A stretch of 43,134 bases of DNA from NCBI GenBank assembly GCA_019306075.1, contig JAFDME010000002.1, positions 1-43,134 on the forward strand, given 5' to 3'. Below are positions 1 to 7,461 of this stretch, piece by piece. Both the position numbers and the translations under genes were made by a program. The notes below the pieces were generated by a model, which was not told the origin of the DNA, made no database searches, and saw nothing but the letters and a program-made list of their open reading frames with translations. This DNA comes from Deltaproteobacteria bacterium (GTDB lineage: Bacteria > Desulfobacterota > Desulfobulbia > Desulfobulbales > Desulfocapsaceae). Every line of letters starts with the position of its first letter. Position 1 is the first letter of the stretch.

Positions 1-936
1 CCCTTTATTGCTACTGCCTATGAAGAACTCTGTGAAAGTCAGGGCTCTCGTTATTCCATTATTCCCATCAACTCGTTATGGGCAGAACTGAGGGAGCGGT
101 CCGGCAGGTTTGCTGCTGTAATCCTGCCTTGCCAGACCCATGCGTTTCGCAAGCTGCAGAAACAGGATCCCGGGCTGGCAGCCAAAATAACGGTGGTCAT
201 AGGACTGTTCTGCGGCGGCTCGCTTGAACCAGATCTTACAACCGAAATGTTGATGGTTCGCGGTCTCAAACGTTCCGATATCACTGACTTCCAATTCCGG
301 GGTGGGGATTGGCCGGGGCAGATGCGGGCTGTGCTTAAAGACGGATCTGTGAAGCCGCTCCACTATTCCAATTATAAGGACGGTGCATACAATTACTTCG
401 TATCCCTCTATATGCCGGAACGCTGTCAGACATGTTTCGATGGTTCCAATGAGTTTTCAGATGTGTCAGTCAGCGATGCATGGACCCGTGATGAAAACGG
501 TGAGTACAAATTTAAGGGACATTCCCGCATTCTGGTTCGCACTGAGATCGGTGCTGAGCTGGTGCAAACTGCCGCTGAAGCAGACGATGTGATTATCCAT
601 GATGTGACGAAGGATCCCAGTTATAAAACGCATAAAATGCAGACACGTCGAAAGGGATCCCTCGTGCCGGTTCGTGTGGCTCGGTGGAAGAAGGGAGGAC
701 GAAAGGTACCTGACTATGATCGTCAGATACCGAGTGATGTTACAAGGAAAGAGCGAATCACGGAATGGCTGTCATCCTCCATGTTGCGTGCCGGAAAATT
801 TAAGCCTTTTCGTATCATTTTCATGGGATTTCTTACCTCAAAATTTGCTATCCCTCTGATTAAAATCCGGGTTTTTCTAAAGAAAAGAAAGTATCAGAAA
901 CGCCGGGTAGCAAAGATAAAATCTGGGCTTTCCTGA
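1..936 (+). CDS. Coenzyme F420 hydrogenase/dehydrogenase beta-subunit (FrhB/FdhB-type) protein, 5' truncated
   Basis: The reading frame is open from base 1 and has no start codon in the window, so the N-terminus is missing; about 311 residues remain. The first internal ATG (193) lies inside a conserved domain and is not the start. The sequence shows an LPCQTH motif near window residue 46, then IGLFCGG, and later a C-x-x-C-x-D cluster (RCQTCFD) followed by a VSDAW motif. These are typical of the C-terminal FrhB_FdhB domain, which binds FAD and Fe-S clusters. The C-terminus is very basic. In bacteria such proteins often sit in polysaccharide clusters beside pyruvyl transferases, as here, where their redox role is poorly understood. 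It probably forms an operon with the epimerase 35 bp downstream. The family call is firm; the substrate is unknown. Confidence 0.82.
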   Translation, partial: PFIATAYEELCESQGSRYSIIPINSLWAELRERSGRFAAVILPCQTHAFRKLQKQDPGLAAKITVVIGLFCGGSLEPDLTTEMLMVRGLKRSDITDFQFRGGDWPGQMRAVLKDGSVKPLHYSNYKDGAYNYFVSLYMPERCQTCFDGSNEFSDVSVSDAWTRDENGEYKFKGHSRILVRTEIGAELVQTAAEADDVIIHDVTKDPSYKTHKMQTRRKGSLVPVRVARWKKGGRKVPDYDRQIPSDVTRKERITEWLSSSMLRAGKFKPFRIIFMGFLTSKFAIPLIKIRVFLKKRKYQKRRVAKIKSGLS

Positions 937-971
937 TGTTCTGGACAGGCACCAGTTAAGGATAGAGTACG

Positions 972-1994
972 ATGAATGAAAAGCTGTGTCAGATACCAGC
1001 AGGAACATCGGTGCTGGTCACCGGTGCTACCGGTTTTACCGGTATTGAGCTGACCAAAAAACTGCTGGATGCCGGTCTGAAAGTGAGCGCACTCGCGAGG
1101 AATTCTTCCAACCTGTCACCCCTTGACGGTCTCGATATCCAGTGGTTTCGTGGTGATGTTTTTGATGAATCTGCTATTGAAAAAGCGGTGAAGGGGCAGG
1201 AATATGTCTTTCATGTTGCCGCTGCTTTCCGGGATGCCGAAAGCAGTAAAAAAGATTATTGGAACGTCCATGTGAAAAGTACTCAGCTTATAGTCGGCGA
1301 GGTTTTGAAAAATCCTAATTTTAAGAGATATGTACATGTATCAACTGTCGGAGTACACGGACATATAGCAAATCCTCCGGCAAATGAAGAGTATCCCTGC
1401 AGTCCGGGAGATGATTATCAAAAGACAAAACTCGAAGCGGAGCAGTGGCTGAATGAATCTGCTGCTGAAAAAGGATTATCCTACACCATCATCAGGCCCG
1501 CGGCGATTTATGGACCAGGTGACAGACGTCTGCTGAAACTTTTTAAAATGGCGCTTAAACCCTACTTTCTGCTGCCGGGAAAGGGCAGGTGCATGTATCA
1601 TCTGGTGCATGTGGACGACCTGACGAATACATTTATTGTAGCTGCGACCCATCCGGGTGCCCGGGGGGAAACCTTTATCAGCGGCAGCAGTGAATCAATA
1701 GCTATTGTTGATATCGGCAGAACAGTTGCAGAGCATTTCAATAAAAAATTTAAAGTAATGCGTCTTCCTATAGGCCCGCTTTTTCTCGCGGGTGATATTT
1801 GTGAGGCTATTTGCAAACCTTTTAAGATTGCGCCTCCCATCTATCGTCGCCGGGTGGCTTTCTTTTCAAAAGATCGAAGCTTTGATGTCACTAAGATGCG
1901 GGATGTTCTCGGCTATAGCCCGCGTTACAACAACAGGGATGGGATTATTCAGACTGCAGACTGGTATGCGGAAAAAGGCTGGTTGAAACCGTAG
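972..1994 (+). CDS. NAD-dependent epimerase/dehydratase (extended SDR family)
   Basis: This 340-residue protein has an N-terminal Rossmann dinucleotide-binding motif, G18-x-x-G21-x-x-G24 (GATGFTG). The SDR catalytic residues are visible as S124 (HVSTVGVHG) and Y149-x-x-x-K153. Length and motifs fit extended SDRs that act on NDP-sugars, hydroxysteroids or related substrates. The ATG is preceded by AAGGA at a good distance. It lies between the FrhB-type gene and the pyruvyl transferase, so a role in making a nucleotide sugar or a modified glycan is the most likely reading. The substrate cannot be told from sequence, and a 3-beta-HSD-like or flavonol-reductase-like specificity is also possible. 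Confidence 0.85.
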   Translation: MNEKLCQIPAGTSVLVTGATGFTGIELTKKLLDAGLKVSALARNSSNLSPLDGLDIQWFRGDVFDESAIEKAVKGQEYVFHVAAAFRDAESSKKDYWNVHVKSTQLIVGEVLKNPNFKRYVHVSTVGVHGHIANPPANEEYPCSPGDDYQKTKLEAEQWLNESAAEKGLSYTIIRPAAIYGPGDRRLLKLFKMALKPYFLLPGKGRCMYHLVHVDDLTNTFIVAATHPGARGETFISGSSESIAIVDIGRTVAEHFNKKFKVMRLPIGPLFLAGDICEAICKPFKIAPPIYRRRVAFFSKDRSFDVTKMRDVLGYSPRYNNRDGIIQTADWYAEKGWLKP

Positions 1995-2104
1995 AACATC
2001 TCTCTGGTCCCCGACGACGGAGCTTTCATTGCAGTGAAATGGTATCCCCGCTGTGAACCACATTTCAAGGATGTCAGGCAGCTCCATAAAAGACAGGAAT
2101 ATTT

Positions 2105-3280
2105 ATGAAAACTATTACAGTCCTTGGCAACAACTCCGGCCGTAATGCCGGTGATAATGCAATACTTGGGAATCTATTGCATGATTTTTCTCTCAAACGA
2201 TCTGATATTATTTTTAAAATACCGACCCTCAGCACTTCTTTCATCAGCAAGAGTTTTGGCCATTTTTCCGTTAAACCTGTTGGTATGATGCCGTGGAATA
2301 TCGCTTTTAAAAATCTTGGCTGGCCCCTCTACAGAGCCATGACCAAAACTGATATGGTGCTGGTGACTGACAATATTTTATTTGATCGTAAATTCAATAA
2401 TCCATTTGTTAATAATCTAAAATCCATTGCTCTCTTTGCTCCTTTCTGCAAGAAGAAGAATATTCCCATAGTGTTATATAATGCCTCCGTTGGGCCAATA
2501 GACCTTGAGGCAGGAAAAAAGGCTCTTCAGAGAGTTATTGAGAGTTCACCTCTGGTAATTACACGGGATATTCAGACGAAAAACCTTCTTAAAGATCTCG
2601 ATCTCAAATATCCCGAAGTTGTTGTTCACGCCGATTGTGCCTTGAATACGGAAGTACCGTCAGAGCGGCGTCTTGATGAAATTATCTCCAGGGAAAATCT
2701 GTTTACTAATCCAAAGGGTACTATTGGCCTGAATGTTAATGCTTATATTGATAACTGGAGCGGGGGAGGGGGCTTAAACAGAGAGAATTTCTGTAAAATA
2801 ATCGGTGGTACTGCAGATGCTCTTATTGAGAAGCTTGATGTGGATATTCTCTTTACCGTAAGTCAGATTATGGATATGGGGGTTACCCGGGAATGTGTAC
2901 AACAGAGTCGCTATCAGTCGAGGATTAAAGTCGTCGGGAATTGTGATTATACATTCCAGGAATTAACCGGCATACTGAGCAGGGTCGATGTACACGCGGG
3001 TTTGCGCACACATACGTTGATATTCTGTGCAGCCGTTGGTACGCCCCCCATCTCTATAAATGCCTACCCTAAAAGTGCCGGGTTTTTGCGGACAGTGGGT
3101 ATGGGTGACTGGACAATCGATTTTGAAGATCTTTCGGTGGAGAGCCTGACAGCACTGATGAGCAGGGCATGGCATGAGAGAGAGGGTTTGACCGCAGCCA
3201 TGGAGCCTGTTGTCAAACGTGAAAAAGAGAAATCGAGAGAGAGTGTTACACTGGTAAGCAATATACTGGATTCAATATAA
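2105..3280 (+). CDS. Polysaccharide pyruvyl transferase family protein
   Basis: This 391-residue protein begins with the glycine/asparagine-rich motif GNNSGRNAGDNAI, the N-terminal signature of the polysaccharide pyruvyl transferase family (CsaB/WcaK type). Further family features are an internal YNASVGPID segment, a DLKYP...HADCAL region, and a C-terminal HAGLRTHTLIFCAAVGTPPI block resembling the donor-binding half of these GT-B-like enzymes. Members transfer pyruvate from phosphoenolpyruvate to a sugar as a ketal, giving acidic surface glycans. There is no signal peptide, so it should act in the cytoplasm. It follows the epimerase by 110 bp. It is the last + strand gene of this segment and faces tctA tail to tail. 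Confidence 0.85.
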   Translation: MKTITVLGNNSGRNAGDNAILGNLLHDFSLKRSDIIFKIPTLSTSFISKSFGHFSVKPVGMMPWNIAFKNLGWPLYRAMTKTDMVLVTDNILFDRKFNNPFVNNLKSIALFAPFCKKKNIPIVLYNASVGPIDLEAGKKALQRVIESSPLVITRDIQTKNLLKDLDLKYPEVVVHADCALNTEVPSERRLDEIISRENLFTNPKGTIGLNVNAYIDNWSGGGGLNRENFCKIIGGTADALIEKLDVDILFTVSQIMDMGVTRECVQQSRYQSRIKVVGNCDYTFQELTGILSRVDVHAGLRTHTLIFCAAVGTPPISINAYPKSAGFLRTVGMGDWTIDFEDLSVESLTALMSRAWHEREGLTAAMEPVVKREKEKSRESVTLVSNILDSI

Positions 3281-3492
3281 TGGTATTGCCGGTCAGCTCT
3301 GTATTTCTGTAATTTTTTTAATCATCATATCCCATCACGATTCAGTCCCGTATCACTTGACGGCGTGCCGCTGTTTCAGTGGTATATCCGTCATATAACT
3401 TCAAAGCATATCTTCCGGGTCCCGTTTTTCATATACCGCAATGGAGCATTGAACGGCAACACTTTGAACAGTCTCGCTGTTTGGGAGGATAT

Positions 3493-4965
3493 TCAAGGTG
3501 TTTTTCGTTGTTTGTAAATCTGGTAAATCGGTGGAACCAGCAGCAGGAGGATGATTGCCCACAGAGCGACAGCCTGGGGGCGATTAAAAAAGATGGCATA
3601 GCTGCCATGTCCCATAATCAGCGCTTGAGCAAAGCCGGTTTCGGCAATGGGGCCGAGAATCAGTCCAAGAATCAAAGCTCCAAGGGAAAATCCGGTTTTT
3701 TGCAGCAGAATTGCTGCCAGACCACAGAGCAGTGCGATAAAGATATCAAGGATACTGTTGTTCATCGCATAGGATCCAAGTACCGAAAACAGACATACCA
3801 CAGGAATCAGCAACGCTGTCGGGGTGAGAGAGATTCTGGCAAAGTAGGGGGCCATGAATAATCCCAGCAGCAGAAAAACGATATTGGCAATAAAGAGTGA
3901 CATGATAAATGCGTAAGTCATAACGCCATACTTAGTGAAAAGCTCGGGACCCGGGATCAAGCCATGAACCAGCAATCCACCGAGCAGAGCTGCTGCAACA
4001 CTGTTACCGGGAATACCCAGGGTAAGAGTTGGCACCAGTGAACCTCCTACGCAGCCGTTGTTACCGGCTTCAGCGGCGGCAATCCCTTCCGGATTTCCTT
4101 TGCCGAACAGTTCAGGATGTTTTGAACGACGTCGGGCTATATTGTAGGACATAAAAGCGGCGATGGTTGCCCCCTCACCGGGGAGAATCCCGATGATGGT
4201 CCCCACCAGCGAACCAAGAACGATCGGTTTATGAATCCCCTTTGGCAGAGGTTCCCGTTTGATTTTGGTAATGGTACTGGTGTCGGTGATGATACTTTTT
4301 GTGCCGGTCAGTTCAAGCATTTGAGAAATGGAGAACATTCCAATCAGTGCAGGCATAAAGGCAATCCCGTCAAATAAATCGGTTAACCCCGCAGTGTAAC
4401 GCAGCATGCCTGACATGGGGTCGGTGCCGACAACGGCCATAATCAGCCCGATAAGGCCGGAAATAATTGCTTTGACCAGGCGGTTTTCATCGTCTGCCAT
4501 GGAAACGATTCCAGCCAGACCGAGAATTGCCAGGAGAAAGTATTCAGGCGGACCGAAAGTCAAAGCAAAAATCGCTAGAACCGGTGCAACAAGCAACAGG
4601 ACCAAGGCTGAAAACATACCGCCTGTGAAGCTGGCAATAACTGAAACTTTCAGGGCCAGTCCGCCGTGCCCTTTCTGGGTCATCGGGTACCCCTCCAGCG
4701 CTGTCGCTACGGCGGCAGGCGTCCCCGGGGTACGCAACAAAATTGCCGGAATCGACCCACCGTACATGGCACCACAGTAGACCCCCCCCATCAGCAGCAG
4801 GCCGGTCAGCGGTTCGAGGGCAAAAGTGACAGGGATCAGCAGGGCAACAGCCATTGTGGCTGTCAGCCCGGGCATGCCCCCGACTATCACTCCGGAGGTG
4901 GTTCCAATAAATACGGCAAACAGTGAAATTGGAGTAAACAGGGCTTGCAGAGCTTGCAAAATCAT
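3493..4965 (-). CDS. tctA: Tripartite tricarboxylate transporter large permease TctA
   Basis: This 490-residue integral membrane protein has about 12 hydrophobic segments. It carries the glycine/proline-rich blocks typical of TctA: GTTSGVIVGGMPGLTATMAV near the N-terminus and GTIIGILPGEGATIAAFMSY near the middle. It also has the GNNGCVGGSLVPTLTLGIPG block. Length matches the family (about 500). TctA forms the ion-driven channel for di- or tricarboxylates delivered by the periplasmic binding protein TctC. It is the last gene of the operon tctC-tctB-tctA and starts 29 bp after tctB, with AAGG ahead of the ATG. The substrate could be citrate, tartrate, an aromatic acid or another carboxylate; sequence alone does not decide. 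Confidence 0.93.
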   Translation of the reverse strand: MILQALQALFTPISLFAVFIGTTSGVIVGGMPGLTATMAVALLIPVTFALEPLTGLLLMGGVYCGAMYGGSIPAILLRTPGTPAAVATALEGYPMTQKGHGGLALKVSVIASFTGGMFSALVLLLVAPVLAIFALTFGPPEYFLLAILGLAGIVSMADDENRLVKAIISGLIGLIMAVVGTDPMSGMLRYTAGLTDLFDGIAFMPALIGMFSISQMLELTGTKSIITDTSTITKIKREPLPKGIHKPIVLGSLVGTIIGILPGEGATIAAFMSYNIARRRSKHPELFGKGNPEGIAAAEAGNNGCVGGSLVPTLTLGIPGNSVAAALLGGLLVHGLIPGPELFTKYGVMTYAFIMSLFIANIVFLLLGLFMAPYFARISLTPTALLIPVVCLFSVLGSYAMNNSILDIFIALLCGLAAILLQKTGFSLGALILGLILGPIAETGFAQALIMGHGSYAIFFNRPQAVALWAIILLLLVPPIYQIYKQRKTP

Positions 4966-4994
4966 AAGCAGACCTTATATCCCTTTGTGGGGTG

Positions 4995-5447
4995 TTAAAA
5001 CAGAGAACCTTCCGGAAGAGGAACTTCAAGTAGTTTAGCGAAAACCAAATAGATAAACAGGAGCACACCTGCTGATGTCAGACAGATGGATAACGGTTTT
5101 TTTGCTCCCAGCAGCAGCATCGCCAGAGGGAGAAATAATGCTGATGCAAGGTAAAATCCAAGGTATGAAAGTGATATTGAATAGAGCAGCAGCAGGAAGA
5201 ATAATCCCCAGAAACGCATTGGAACTGTAGCAATTGTCATTTTTTCGCTTTCTTCCTGGCCACGGTTCTTAAACCAGAGAAACAACTCCAGGCTACAAAA
5301 AAATGCCAGAGCCGTCCCCAGAAAACGAACATAAAGTGCAGTAGATCCCTGAACCGAATCCGGGTAACTTGCCGTGCTGCGGTAAAGCAGCACAGCAAGA
5401 ATCAGGTAGCCAGTGAGGATAAATAACTCAGCAAACCGTTTTGTCAT
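4995..5447 (-). CDS. tctB: Tripartite tricarboxylate transporter small permease TctB
   Basis: This 150-residue protein has four predicted membrane segments: one near residues 9-25, one near 44-60, and two in the C-terminal half. This is the length and topology of TctB (DUF1468) subunits. It is poorly conserved in sequence, and the identification rests mainly on its position between tctC (6 bp upstream) and tctA (29 bp downstream). TctB is the small membrane partner needed for TctA function. No clear Shine-Dalgarno sequence precedes the ATG, and the 6-bp gap from tctC suggests translational coupling. Confidence 0.88.
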   Translation of the reverse strand: MTKRFAELFILTGYLILAVLLYRSTASYPDSVQGSTALYVRFLGTALAFFCSLELFLWFKNRGQEESEKMTIATVPMRFWGLFFLLLLYSISLSYLGFYLASALFLPLAMLLLGAKKPLSICLTSAGVLLFIYLVFAKLLEVPLPEGSLF

Positions 5448-5453
5448 GATTAA

Positions 5454-6395
5454 TTACCAGGGGTTCATGTCATAGAATTTTTGTGTTTCGGCCTGGAGTT
5501 TGGTGAGGTAATCCAGGTACTCGGGGCCAGTCATCGGCAGACGGAACAGCACAGCCTTATCGCAGGCTGCAGCAAAATCAGGGTCTTTATTGACCTTGGA
5601 AACAAGATCATCAAGTTTGGCGAGAATCTTTTTGTCAACCTTGGCGGGGGCCACAAAACCACGGGTTGCTGTCATACTGACAGGATATCCCTGCTCGGCA
5701 GCTGTCTTGACATCAGGAAGAATGTCAGAACGCTTATCGGCTAGAATTGCAATAATCCTGGCCGTGCCTGCTTTGTGCTGCCCCTGTAGCTGTGACAGGT
5801 TCATAAAACTGGCATCGATATGGCCACCAAGGATCATCGCTTTCTGCTCGGTCGAACCTTTAGTTGGCATCAGGTTAAAGGTGACGCCAGTCTGCTGCTC
5901 GAATTTTTTGGCAGCCACAAAGTCGTCAGAACCGATACCGTTTACAGCGGCAGTCAAGCTTTTGGCTTTGGCAGCAGCCATAAACTCTTTCAGATTTTTT
6001 ATCGGACTCTCTGCGGGGACTCCGATAATTAATGGATCCTGCATGGAATTCCCGATGATATGGAAGCTGTCAAGAGTGTAGCGGGCTCGCTTTGAGACAA
6101 CATGAGCAACCACTTGAGTTGTGAAAACCATTCCAATAGTATAGCCATTGGGCTTGGCACGGGCGATCTCTTCAAAGCCTTTTTGTCCCCCTGAACCACC
6201 GGTATTTTTGATGACAAATTCAGCATTTGGCCAATACTTTTTGGCAGATTTAATAAATAGGCGGGCGGTTGTGTCGGTGGATCCACCCGCTTTGGAGGGA
6301 ACAATAATTTTAATCGGTTTTTCGGGATACGCAGCCAGAGAAGAGATTGGGATGATCAGGGCTGCAACAATAGCCAGCATAAGAAATTTACGCAT
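5454..6395 (-). CDS. tctC: Tripartite tricarboxylate transporter substrate-binding protein TctC (Bug family)
   Basis: This 313-residue protein has a signal peptide (basic MRKF, hydrophobic stretch, likely cleavage after SSLAA). It then has the Bug-family start YPEKPIKIIVPSKAGGSTDTTAR, whose loop contacts the substrate carboxylate. The downstream blocks NTGGSGGQKGFEEIARAKPNGYTIG and AEQGYPVSMTATRGFVAPA are also family hallmarks. It works in the periplasm, binding the carboxylate and handing it to TctAB. A strong GGAGG lies 6 nt before the ATG, as expected for the most abundant component, encoded first in the transporter operon. The secreted protein at 6441-6839 is 45 bp upstream and probably co-transcribed. 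Confidence 0.93.
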   Translation of the reverse strand: MRKFLMLAIVAALIIPISSLAAYPEKPIKIIVPSKAGGSTDTTARLFIKSAKKYWPNAEFVIKNTGGSGGQKGFEEIARAKPNGYTIGMVFTTQVVAHVVSKRARYTLDSFHIIGNSMQDPLIIGVPAESPIKNLKEFMAAAKAKSLTAAVNGIGSDDFVAAKKFEQQTGVTFNLMPTKGSTEQKAMILGGHIDASFMNLSQLQGQHKAGTARIIAILADKRSDILPDVKTAAEQGYPVSMTATRGFVAPAKVDKKILAKLDDLVSKVNKDPDFAAACDKAVLFRLPMTGPEYLDYLTKLQAETQKFYDMNPW

Positions 6396-6440
6396 TTTTG
6401 CCTCCAGATAAAGAGTTAATCTTTTTCAGTGATGTGAAAA

Positions 6441-6839
6441 TTATTTCACAAAGTTTACGGTTGTATCTGCCAAATTCTCGTAGTCCTGATTGGCAACATC
6501 TATTCTGTAACTCCCCTCTTTGATAATCTTTTTCTTGACCAGCCGCCCGTAAGCCCAGGTTGTTTTCCACGCCCCTGTCGCATCGGCAACGGGAGCAGGC
6601 TTAACAGATCCACTGAGGTCACTCCTGATGCCATCTGTGGAGTTGAACAGCAATATAACAACGGAACCGGGCTCAAAACCGGAACCACTGATCTCCACGG
6701 TCCCTTTTTTATCCAGTTTGGTTGGTCCGGCAGCAGAAACCTTATAATCCTTTGCCTCTGCGCTGGTGGCTATGCCGGCATAACCGACAACGAGCGCCCC
6801 CATCACAAGAAAAACAAAAATGGCTGCAAAACGTTTCAT
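6441..6839 (-). CDS. Small secreted protein of unknown function, predicted beta-sandwich
   Basis: This 132-residue protein has a clear signal peptide (MKRF, hydrophobic core, cleavage near TSAEA). The mature part of about 100 residues is rich in beta-prone stretches with the pattern VEISGSGFEPGSVVILLF and later GAWKTTWAYGRL and GSYRIDVANQ. This resembles IPT/TIG or other immunoglobulin-like folds. I do not recognise a named family. A good Shine-Dalgarno (GGGAG) precedes the ATG. It lies 45 bp upstream of tctC on the same strand, so it is likely the first gene of the transporter transcript and may be an accessory periplasmic protein. No cysteines or obvious catalytic residues are visible. Confidence 0.65.
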   Translation of the reverse strand: MKRFAAIFVFLVMGALVVGYAGIATSAEAKDYKVSAAGPTKLDKKGTVEISGSGFEPGSVVILLFNSTDGIRSDLSGSVKPAPVADATGAWKTTWAYGRLVKKKIIKEGSYRIDVANQDYENLADTTVNFVK

Positions 6840-6966
6840 CAGTTTTCTCCCTTATTTGATTTTACGGTTAAGTCCTCTTCCGTACAGGAAATTCCGAACG
6901 GAACAGTTTTGGTTCAGTCATACAAAACAGCAAAGAGCATGAAATGCTTTAACGAATGTTATGTCT

Positions 6967-7108
6967 AGGAGCTTGTCGAGAATATATTTCTCCCCACCTC
7001 TCCGTTATTTTCGAAAAAATAATGCTCGTAATATCACATATATGACTGTGCTTATTTTTCCCAAAAGCCTCGATTTGAGAATAAATGCTTATTCTCGGAC
7101 AAGCTCCT
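6967..7108. mobile_element. MITE-like element with near-perfect terminal inverted repeats (142 bp)
   Basis: The left end reads AGGAGCTTGTCGAGAATA and the right end TATTCTCGGACAAGCTCCT. They are inverted copies differing by one missing base on the left. Each end also carries its own subterminal hairpin: gagaa/ttctc at 6978-6992 and gagaataa/ttattctc at 7077-7096. The A/T-rich interior has no coding capacity. Size and structure match a non-autonomous miniature transposable element or a large dyad-symmetric intergenic repeat. No clear target-site duplication is visible at the flanks, so recent transposition is not shown. Confidence 0.55.
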
Positions 7109-7136
7109 GGTGCATATCAAGGAACATGCAAGGGAG

Positions 7137-7330
7137 TTAAGGGATTATAAAATAATAACATGGCTGATCATGAACAAGCTGAGAGGATTGAATAATTCCA
7201 TTCACCATGAAATTCATCTCGCTCAATTCCTTGGCCTCATTCTCAGCAAATAATCTCCTGAGTTTTTCATTTAAGGCCCACTCAATATTTGATTACCGTT
7301 CTCGAATTTCCTTTTCAGTTTCCGTTCCAT
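7137..7330 (-). pseudogene. Possible degenerate coding remnant
   Basis: On the minus strand an ATG at 7330 opens a short frame (MERKLKRKFENGNQ) that is soon interrupted. An adjacent frame is then open for about 50 codons with protein-like, amphipathic composition (EWALNEKLRRLFAENEAKEL) and ends at 7137. A single frameshift would join the two. This looks like the decayed tail of a gene next to the MITE-like element. I do not recognise the family, and chance remains possible. Confidence 0.25.
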
Positions 7331-7347
7331 CGTACTAACACAAATGA

Positions 7348-7450
7348 AACTAACCCGACAAGTCAGAAATTTTTTTAGTATGACTGGATAAGTACCAAGA
7401 GTAGTATATAAGTAGTATATAAACACTTAATTTCAAAATACACCCCTGAG
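7348..7450 (+). repeat. Dispersed intergenic repeat, copy A (3'-truncated)
   Basis: This copy contains the family's 5' block (taacccgacaagtc, then gaaattttttt), the middle block ctggataagtacca and the block tttcaaaatacacccctgag. It ends there and lacks the 3' block with ggagtaaggtactaa. Between the blocks is a tandem duplication of agtagtatata. It directly abuts the ribosome-binding site of the selenoprotein gene at 7462 and runs in the same direction. Other copies are at 13358, 16495, 19769 and 33850. Confidence 0.8.
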
Positions 7451-7461
7451 TGGAGGATAGT

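Noticed and set aside
3395-3425. Terminator cggg-t-cccg followed by a T-run between the convergent pyruvyl transferase and tctA genes
   Set aside because: The loop would be a single base, so the hairpin cannot form as drawn.
3379-3861. 160-codon frame on the + strand
   Set aside because: It is mostly antisense to the well-supported tctA gene and has a composition and repeats of Gln/Asn/Lys typical of a shadow frame.
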